From Lachnospiraceae bacterium (GTDB lineage: Bacteria; Bacillota_A; Clostridia; Lachnospirales; Lachnospiraceae), in NCBI GenBank assembly GCA_017620055.1, contig JAFZRD010000142.1, forward strand, positions 1-11,541: 11,541 bases of DNA, written 5' to 3'. Below are positions 6,194-11,541 of the stretch, one piece after another; the first letter of the stretch is position 1; each line of letters starts with the position of its first letter. The notes below the pieces were generated by a model, which saw only the letters and a program-made list of their open reading frames with translations, had not been told where the DNA came from and did not search any database. The translations under genes and the position numbers were made by a program.

Positions 6194-9100
6194 TTATCTG
6201 AGTATTCTGTGGGCGATGTTCCTGAGCATATGATTGACGATTCCGTAGTCACGCGTCAGTGACTGCGGGAGCGTAGGTATGCGGTCGTAGAGGATCTCGT
6301 TGTATTCATCCGCAACATCATCAAGGTTCATGATCTCAAGCCCGAGCACACACGAATCCCTGTGCCTTGAATATGTTATCGAAGTAGTGAAGCATGACAG
6401 CTTCACTTTTTCATTTTCGGACGCAAGTTCGACTTCGGTACGGTCCCCTATACGGAATCCTTCTGCCTCGTCCATGAACACCTTCAGATTATGGGATGTC
6501 ATGTAAGTCGTGATGCCCTCGCATGACCTGCCGTCCGCATCATCCTCGACCCGGATCGTAACGGGCTCGGCATCGATCACCGTAACGTCATCGCTCTCAC
6601 CGTCCCTTCCGTCGATAAGGAACACCGACATAACAAGGAAATATGTGTTCCTTATAAGCCAGAACAGCAGCACGAACAGACCTACCGCCTTTATCACGGT
6701 CAGTATGTATATCGACCGAATTATACCGAACGTGCACAGTGCGATCAGGATCAGGAACGGCATCATCGAATGCAGGTCTGTCCTTCGCTTCATGTTCTTC
6801 TTGGATTTGTCCGTGACCTCGAAAACGGAAGTCGTGATACCGAACGTTTCCTTGATTACAGGGATCAGAAGATGAGGCATAACGCTCGTCTCGTATATAC
6901 CGCTCCATTTGAGCGACACGGCGTTGCCGGAAAATACCCTCAGCGCAACGTCCTGCATTATGAACATCGGCAGCCAATACATGAGAAGATCTAGCCATCC
7001 GCACTTGAACACGGGGATCGCAAAGCAAGCGAAGAACAGCGGTGATATGAGATATATCAGGTTCTTCAGGGACGAATACCAGTAGACGACGGAACTTAAG
7101 TATGACAGCTTCTGCATGAACGAAAGGCCTTTGCGGCGTATGAGATGAAGCTGTTTGCCGGTACTGATGACACCGCGCCCCCAGCGCTTTCTCTGCTGGA
7201 TATGTTCCTTGTATGTACTCGGGGTCATTCCGGATGCAAGCGGTTCGGGTGTTGCAAGACTTACATATCCCGCGGACTCTATTAGCATTCCGGTCGCAAA
7301 ATCCTCGGTGATGGATCCGGTATAGAATCCCCCGATCGCATCGAGCGCCTCGCGCGCTATGACTGTGTTGGAGCCGCCGTATATAACGGAATTCGAACTC
7401 GTTTTGGAAACCTCGATAGTGCGGTAGAAGAAGTCCTGCTCGTTCGGCGCGGTCTTCTCGGAATAGAGCGCATACTGGAACACATCGGGAGTATAGAAGC
7501 ACTGCGGCGTCTGCAGAAGCCCCAGAGTGATCTTCTTATCGTCGGGAAGCTTTTCGGACCTCTTCTTCGCATCGATAAAATACGGGATCGTCTTCATCAG
7601 GAAACAGCTCCTCGGTACCATATCCGCATCGAGCGTTACGACATACGGCGACGAGGTCAGCCCGAGCGCGTGGTTGAGATTGCCGGCCTTGGCTCCCTTG
7701 TTGTCGGGACGGTCAAAATAACCGACATGCATCTGTTCGGCGAGCTTCTTCATCTCGGGCCGTCTGTTGTCATCGCACAGCCATATGTGCACTTTATTCT
7801 TATCGGGATACTTGAGATGATTACATCCGTTTATCGTCTTGCGCAAAAGATCGCACGGCTCGTTGTATGTCGCGATGAAGATGTCGACATCCGGGTATTC
7901 GTCATCGGCTATATCCGGAAGCGGATGCTTGCGAAGCCCCATGAGATTCCTGTACAGGATCAGCGACTCGAAGAATCCGAGTATCTCAACCGCAAGCAGC
8001 AGAAGGTTTCCGGTCACGGCAAGCCACCCCGCCTTTACGGGGACCGAAAATCGTATGCGCCAGATTATATACATCAGCGTAAAGAATACGCTCACTATGA
8101 TCACGGTTCGCTGGAGTAGGATCCTGCCCCTGTCGGAGGATGCGTCAAGTTCCTCTTTGCTGTAGATATCATCGTAAGTATGGTAGTGCCTTGTCCTCCT
8201 CGATGAAGCGGCCATCGCGATAACGGTGCAGATCGTTACAAAAAGGACGGTGGCAACTGCAATAAGAGGCCATGCTTTTGCAACATCAAGATCCTCGGTC
8301 TGCAGTATCTTTAAGAAGAACGCAGTCACTTCGGACATACCCTGATCGGAAGGTATGTTAATGTTACGCGGGTCCTCGCCTTTAAGAAGAGACGAAACCC
8401 ATCTTCCAGCACGCGATATATCTTTGGCCTCGATCGGCTGCGGAGGCTGGTATGAGGGCAGCAGGAGAGCCGATGACTCGTTCTTGTTAGAAAGGCTCCA
8501 TATTGCATAACTGGTGTTATTTTCTTCGAGGAGTGAAAACCACGAAGCGGCTGATTCAAAGTCAAGATTGCCGGTCCCGCTCAACTCCGAAAGGCCGCAT
8601 TCCGAGACGAAGATAGGCAGACCCATCTCGCGCGCGGATGAATACTCGCGGCGCAGATCGTCCTTGTGCGTTGCGGCATAGAAATGCAGCGTGTACATGA
8701 TGTTATCGTATTTGATGGAATTACGTGCGGCGGAAATGAGATTTTTACAATAGTTGGGTGTCCCTATAAGGATAACGCTTCCTGGGCTGTTTGCTCTTAT
8801 AACGGGTATGACATCGTACGCATAGTTGCGGATGTCCGACCACGTTGTTTCGCCGTTCGGCTCGTTGCATATCTCGTATATTATGTTGGGACAGTCACCG
8901 TATTTGGATGTTATCTTCTCAAACAGGTCGATCGCTTTGTCTTTGTGGGTGTTGGGATCGGGATCCTCGAGTATGTGCCAGTCGACGATAACGTACATAT
9001 CGGCCTCGATCGCATCGTCAATGGCCCGCTGTGCCACCTCAAGGCTGTTCTGTTTATCCCTGATATACTCGTCGGAATAGATCGGAACGCGGATCAGATT

Positions 9101-9364
9101 GGCATTCCAGTCCTTGGATACCTGCATGAAAATGTCATCATCGACGAATTCGGGAAACCACGTGACTCCGTGCAGACTGACTCCGTGCAGGACGACCTTG
9201 TTTCCGGCCGCATCGCGGAGGTTCGCCGCATCTACATGAAGCTGTCCGTTCACGGAAGGCCTTGCAAGGACGGCATCTCCTCCCTTGGCATAAACATCGG
9301 TGTTTAACGTAAGTACCGCCGCGGCCGCGAAAATCGCGACGGTCAGGGCTTTGATACGAGACAT
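6194..9364 (-). CDS. GH5_2 endoglucanase fused to cellulose-synthase-type GT2 with PilZ-like tail
   Basis: 1056 residues in one chain. A signal peptide (1-26, ending VYA) leads to a GH5 subfamily 2-like domain (about 35-330) very close to Bacillus endoglucanases: VVLHGVSLHGVTWF, VIVDWHIL, acid/base E168 in NEPNG, nucleophile E255 in FVSECG, HFYAATH, IWSLSNK. A membrane segment (about 362-386) and two more (417-436, 447-470) lead to the cytoplasmic GT2 domain. Its BcsA-type motifs are DDN (531-533), DAD (579-581), TED (686-688) and QRKRW (724-728). Further TM segments follow, and gating loop FEVTDK (848-853) matches BcsA FxVTxK. Residues about 930-1015 are PilZ-like but lack RxxxR and DxSxxG. 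Likely role: synthesis and export of a cellulose-like beta-glucan with a tethered outer-surface hydrolase. The start at 9364 was chosen for a Shine-Dalgarno 8 nt upstream; starts at 9370 or 9418 are possible. Polymer identity is unproven. Confidence 0.92.
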   Translation of the reverse strand: MSRIKALTVAIFAAAAVLTLNTDVYAKGGDAVLARPSVNGQLHVDAANLRDAAGNKVVLHGVSLHGVTWFPEFVDDDIFMQVSKDWNANLIRVPIYSDEYIRDKQNSLEVAQRAIDDAIEADMYVIVDWHILEDPDPNTHKDKAIDLFEKITSKYGDCPNIIYEICNEPNGETTWSDIRNYAYDVIPVIRANSPGSVILIGTPNYCKNLISAARNSIKYDNIMYTLHFYAATHKDDLRREYSSAREMGLPIFVSECGLSELSGTGNLDFESAASWFSLLEENNTSYAIWSLSNKNESSALLLPSYQPPQPIEAKDISRAGRWVSSLLKGEDPRNINIPSDQGMSEVTAFFLKILQTEDLDVAKAWPLIAVATVLFVTICTVIAMAASSRRTRHYHTYDDIYSKEELDASSDRGRILLQRTVIIVSVFFTLMYIIWRIRFSVPVKAGWLAVTGNLLLLAVEILGFFESLILYRNLMGLRKHPLPDIADDEYPDVDIFIATYNEPCDLLRKTINGCNHLKYPDKNKVHIWLCDDNRRPEMKKLAEQMHVGYFDRPDNKGAKAGNLNHALGLTSSPYVVTLDADMVPRSCFLMKTIPYFIDAKKRSEKLPDDKKITLGLLQTPQCFYTPDVFQYALYSEKTAPNEQDFFYRTIEVSKTSSNSVIYGGSNTVIAREALDAIGGFYTGSITEDFATGMLIESAGYVSLATPEPLASGMTPSTYKEHIQQRKRWGRGVISTGKQLHLIRRKGLSFMQKLSYLSSVVYWYSSLKNLIYLISPLFFACFAIPVFKCGWLDLLMYWLPMFIMQDVALRVFSGNAVSLKWSGIYETSVMPHLLIPVIKETFGITTSVFEVTDKSKKNMKRRTDLHSMMPFLILIALCTFGIIRSIYILTVIKAVGLFVLLFWLIRNTYFLVMSVFLIDGRDGESDDVTVIDAEPVTIRVEDDADGRSCEGITTYMTSHNLKVFMDEAEGFRIGDRTEVELASENEKVKLSCFTTSITYSRHRDSCVLGLEIMNLDDVADEYNEILYDRIPTLPQSLTRDYGIVNHMLRNIAHRILR

Positions 9365-9371
9365 TTTCATT

Positions 9372-9379
9372 TCCTCCCT
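9372..9379 (-). promoter_or_regulatory. Ribosome binding site of the GH5-GT2 gene
   Basis: On the minus strand this reads AGGGAGGA. Its GGAGG core lies 8 nt before the ATG at 9364 but only 2 nt before the ATG at 9370, so 9364 (MSRIK...) is the better start. It also begins the signal peptide in the usual way. Confidence 0.8.
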
Positions 9380-9388
9380 ATCCCTTCG

Positions 9389-9418
9389 ATTATACTCGCA
9401 AACCTCGCGAAATAACAA
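9389..9418 (-). promoter_or_regulatory. Promoter of the GH5-GT2 gene (TTGTTA-18-TATAAT)
   Basis: Read on the minus strand, a perfect -10 TATAAT (9394 down to 9389) is preceded by an 18-nt spacer and TTGTTA (9418 down to 9413, 4 of 6 matches to TTGACA). The predicted start is near 9382, giving a short leader that contains the ribosome binding site. A small inverted repeat AACAA-TTAT-TTGTT (9414-9427) overlaps this -35 and lies between the two divergent promoters; it is a weak operator candidate. Confidence 0.6.
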
Positions 9419-9437
9419 TTATTTGTTGCAAAAATCA

Positions 9438-9466
9438 TTGACATGAAAATAGTAAAAAAGTATGAT
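9438..9466 (+). promoter_or_regulatory. Promoter of the tandem-CNB gene (TTGACA-17-TATGAT)
   Basis: A perfect -35 TTGACA (9438-9443), 17-nt spacer and TATGAT (9461-9466) give a strong sigma-A promoter with start near 9473. A perfect 5-bp inverted repeat ATGAT-AAA-ATCAT (9462-9474) overlaps the -10 and the start site and could bind a regulator. The -35 boxes of this promoter and the divergent one are about 20 bp apart, close enough for shared control. Confidence 0.75.
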
Positions 9467-9510
9467 AAAATCATTAATATGAATCTTTTGGAAAGGTGGG
9501 TACACTAAAC

Positions 9511-10470
9511 ATGACAGAGAAGCAGTTTAATAAAGGTGACGTGATCTTCCGTGAGGCTGATATGGGAGATACCCTGTATCAGATAATCGACGGTACCGTA
9601 GGTATATTTGCGGCATACGGCGAGAGTGATCAGCAGCTTCTTGTTGAACTCGGCAAGGGCAAGTTCTTTGGCGAGATGGCAGTTATCGAGGCATATCCGA
9701 GAAGCGCGACGGCAGTTGCGAATTCAGATGTGAAGGTTCTCGAGATCGGATGCGGCGAAGTCAGTGAGTACTTCAAGTCCGAACCTGACCGCATCATGGA
9801 TATCATGAAGAGCCTTGGCGACCGTCTCCGCGATCTTACGGTTGATTACAGCGAAGTCAGTGCCACCATCAAAGAGCTCGGCGTTAGCGAAGGTCAGGAG
9901 AAGAGTGCGGGTCTTCTTGAGAAGATCAAGAAGTTCGCGGGCGTTTACAAGAAGAGCAAGAACGCAGACGCCATCAGCCAGGAAGCACTCCGCAAGATCT
10001 CACAGAAGGGTCATGCCGACGGATATACAACAAAGGTTGAGAAGTACAAAAAGGGAACCGTGATCTTCAAGGAAGGCGAGACCGGCGACTGCATGTACGA
10101 TATCCATTTCGGAACAGTCGGTATCTACAAGGGATACGGCACATCGGAAGAGAAGCTCCTTGCAAAGCTTTCAACGGATGAGTTCTTCGGTGAGCTCGGA
10201 ATGATCGAGAATGTCAAGAGAAGCGGAACCGCAGTTGTCCTTGATGACGATACGACTCTTGAGATAATCACTCCTTCGGATCTTACGAATCTGTTCTCAC
10301 AGAATCCTCCCAAGGTTGAGATGATCCTCGAGCATGTATCATACAGACTCAGGAAGCTCACCAAGGAATACATGGCAGCCTGCAGCCTTGTCAGCAAAGT
10401 TGCGGACGGCAATGACGGTGATGACGTGAAGAATGCGGTAAAGGGATATACACAGAACCTTTACGACTGA
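9511..10470 (+). CDS. Tandem cyclic-nucleotide-binding-domain protein
   Basis: 319 residues made of two CRP/PKA-regulatory-type CNB domains: about 1-115 and 175-290, joined by a lysine-rich helical linker. The halves are clearly duplicated: KGDVIFREADMGDTLYQIIDGTVGI (9-33) aligns with KGTVIFKEGETGDCMYDIHFGTVGI (181-205). Phosphate-binding cassettes are FFGEMA...PRSAT (52-67; E55, R64) and FFGELG...KRSGT (225-240; E228, R237). The glutamate and arginine that contact the cyclic phosphate and ribose in CRP are kept in both. There is no DNA-binding domain, signal peptide or membrane segment, so it is probably a cytosolic cNMP reader acting through protein contacts, like PKA regulatory subunits. 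ATG 9511 is preferred over GTG 9496 because the AGGTGG site (9494-9499) overlaps the latter. It is divergent from the glucan synthase, with a cyclase gene 85 nt downstream. Confidence 0.9.
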   Translation: MTEKQFNKGDVIFREADMGDTLYQIIDGTVGIFAAYGESDQQLLVELGKGKFFGEMAVIEAYPRSATAVANSDVKVLEIGCGEVSEYFKSEPDRIMDIMKSLGDRLRDLTVDYSEVSATIKELGVSEGQEKSAGLLEKIKKFAGVYKKSKNADAISQEALRKISQKGHADGYTTKVEKYKKGTVIFKEGETGDCMYDIHFGTVGIYKGYGTSEEKLLAKLSTDEFFGELGMIENVKRSGTAVVLDDDTTLEIITPSDLTNLFSQNPPKVEMILEHVSYRLRKLTKEYMAACSLVSKVADGNDGDDVKNAVKGYTQNLYD

Positions 10471-10501
10471 TCAGGAATTTGATAGGTTATGATTTTCGAT
10501 G

Positions 10502-10527
10502 CAGCCTGCTCTTTTGAGAGCGGGCTG
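10502..10527 (+). other. Hairpin between CNB gene and cyclase gene
   Basis: CAGCCTGCTCT (10502-10512) pairs with AGAGCGGGCTG (10517-10527) over 11 bp with one G-U and loop TTTG. The following bases are TATTGGAG, not a U-tract. It looks more like an attenuating or RNA-stabilising hairpin within an operon than a full terminator. The downstream cyclase has no clear promoter of its own in the remaining 28 nt. Confidence 0.55.
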
Positions 10528-10555
10528 TATTGGAGAATAAGGAAAGTCAGGACAG

Positions 10556-11541
10556 ATGGGAAGCAGCGATCCGGAAATAACAAGACCCGATAATGATGTG
10601 GATGAGTCCATAGAAGTGATCAGGAGCAGGATACTTTCAGATATTACGGAAGGCATCATGCTGATCGGGTTCAACGGGTTCATAATGTATGCGAACGCGA
10701 CCGCATCGAAGATCCTCGGAATCCCCGAGGATGAGATGATGGGGCATAGTTTTGCGTCGCTGTTTTTTGACAAACCGGAGAATGACGAATTCTCACAGGC
10801 GGTCATCGAGAGCATCTACGACAGGGAGAGACCGCATGACAACATACTGACATATACAACGAAGGAGAAATCTCTGACGCTTCGTATGAAGACGTCTTTC
10901 TATATAGACGGCGTTGAGCGCAAAGGTATAATCGCCGTGTTCTCGGATGTGACCGAGTTCATGGAACTGCAGGATGCCGTCAAGTCGATGAAGAAGATAC
11001 AGGCACTCAATGACAAGCTCGAACTTCGCAACAAGCTTATATCTGAAACGTTCGGACGGTTCCTGTCGGATGAGATAGTCAAGAAGCTCCTTGATACGCC
11101 CGACGGTCTCAAACTCGGTGGAGAGAAGCGTACGCTCACTATCATGATGAGCGATCTGCGCGGGTTCACGGCATTATCCGAGAGACTCGATGCGGGTGAC
11201 CTTATCAAACTCCTCAATCATTATCTTGAGGAGATGACCGGCGCGATCCAGAAGTATGGCGGAACGATAATCGAATTTATCGGTGACGGGATACTCGCGA
11301 TATACGGTGCTCCCGATTACTTTGAGGATCATGCGGCAAGGGCTGTTGCGGCCGCGATCGAGATGCAGTCGAGGATGCCTGATATCAACAAATGGAATGA
11401 GAAGAAGGGATACCCGCCTCTTGAGATGGGGATAGGTATCAACACCGGCGAAGTGATCGTCGGAAATATAGGTTCCGAGAAGAGGACCAAGTACGGAGTG
11501 GCAGGCGCCGCAGTCAATATGTGCGGAAGGATCGAGAGCTA
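10556..11541 (+). CDS. PAS-domain class III nucleotidyl cyclase (3' end outside window)
   Basis: 328 codons are visible and the frame is open to the right edge. A PAS domain (about 22-135: GIMLIGFNGFIMYANATASKILG ... GIIAVFSDVTEF) is followed by a coiled coil (about 137-162), the segment FGRFLSDEIVKKLL (166-179) and a class III cyclase homology domain from about 188. Metal-binding aspartates are D200 (MSDLRGFT) and D244 (FIGDG); transition-state residues N321 and R325 (VNMCGR) are present. Substrate-specifying positions are unusual: E240 where adenylyl cyclases have Lys, and G314 where Asp or Thr is usual. It could thus make cGMP or have relaxed specificity; I call it nucleotidyl cyclase for that reason. 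No TM segment is seen, so it is cytosolic. Start: in-frame TAA at 10538, then only ATG 10556, with AAGGAAAG (10539-10546) upstream. It probably supplies the ligand for the preceding CNB protein. Confidence 0.92.
   Translation, partial: MGSSDPEITRPDNDVDESIEVIRSRILSDITEGIMLIGFNGFIMYANATASKILGIPEDEMMGHSFASLFFDKPENDEFSQAVIESIYDRERPHDNILTYTTKEKSLTLRMKTSFYIDGVERKGIIAVFSDVTEFMELQDAVKSMKKIQALNDKLELRNKLISETFGRFLSDEIVKKLLDTPDGLKLGGEKRTLTIMMSDLRGFTALSERLDAGDLIKLLNHYLEEMTGAIQKYGGTIIEFIGDGILAIYGAPDYFEDHAARAVAAAIEMQSRMPDINKWNEKKGYPPLEMGIGINTGEVIVGNIGSEKRTKYGVAGAAVNMCGRIES

Noticed and set aside
6597..7502. Long open frame (301 codons) on the minus strand inside the glucan synthase gene
   Set aside because: It is a shifted frame of the GT2 coding region, arginine/histidine-rich with no recognisable domain, while the overlapping frame carries all the GT2 motifs.
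8666..9307. Plus-strand open frame of 213 codons opposite the GH5 domain
   Set aside because: Antisense shadow of a strongly conserved domain, with no ribosome binding site or family motif.
10502..10527. Intrinsic terminator between the CNB and cyclase genes
   Set aside because: The stem is good but no U-tract follows on either strand, so it is listed only as a hairpin.
1..11541. CRISPR array, phage genes, riboswitches or tRNA genes
   Set aside because: No regularly spaced repeats, phage-type proteins, recognisable aptamer cores or cloverleaf sequences other than the tmRNA were seen.

Overview
The window looks like the chromosome of a low-to-mid GC Firmicute, most likely a Clostridia / Lachnospiraceae-type bacterium. 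This rests on the rnr-smpB-ssrA order, a tmRNA with no encoded CCA, sigma-A-like promoters, a dCACHE-type hybrid kinase and a Bacillus-like GH5 subfamily 2 domain. The taxonomic call is an inference from gene content; no 16S or marker search was possible.

Left part (1-1903): a trans-translation / ribosome-rescue block. The 3' end of rnr (RNase R) enters from the left edge. It is followed by a 103-bp REP/BIME-like double palindrome, then smpB with an extended -10 promoter, a leader made of two stacked hairpin modules, and a complete two-in-one tRNA/mRNA gene (ssrA) encoding the tag ADNSYAFAA. A strong 13-bp terminator hairpin closes the block.

Middle (1916-6184): a HipB/HipA toxin-antitoxin pair with a textbook promoter carrying a palindrome (candidate HipB operator). 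A large membrane hybrid histidine kinase follows 22 nt downstream on the same strand, with its phosphotransfer residues intact.

Right part (6194-11541): on the minus strand is a 1056-residue single-chain protein. It joins a secreted GH5_2 endoglucanase-like domain to a membrane cellulose-synthase-type GT2 and a C-terminal PilZ-like domain that lacks the c-di-GMP binding motifs. Divergently transcribed from it, across an approximately 150-bp region with two back-to-back promoters, are a protein made only of two cyclic-nucleotide-binding domains and then a PAS-coiled-coil-class III nucleotidyl cyclase that runs off the right edge.

The most interesting reading is that the right part is a beta-glucan production locus: synthase and hydrolase in one polypeptide, placed beside its own cyclic-mononucleotide writer (cyclase) and reader (tandem CNB protein) rather than a c-di-GMP input. 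The domain assignments are read directly from sequence motifs. The functional link between the synthase and the cNMP module is inference from adjacency and the shared divergent promoter region.
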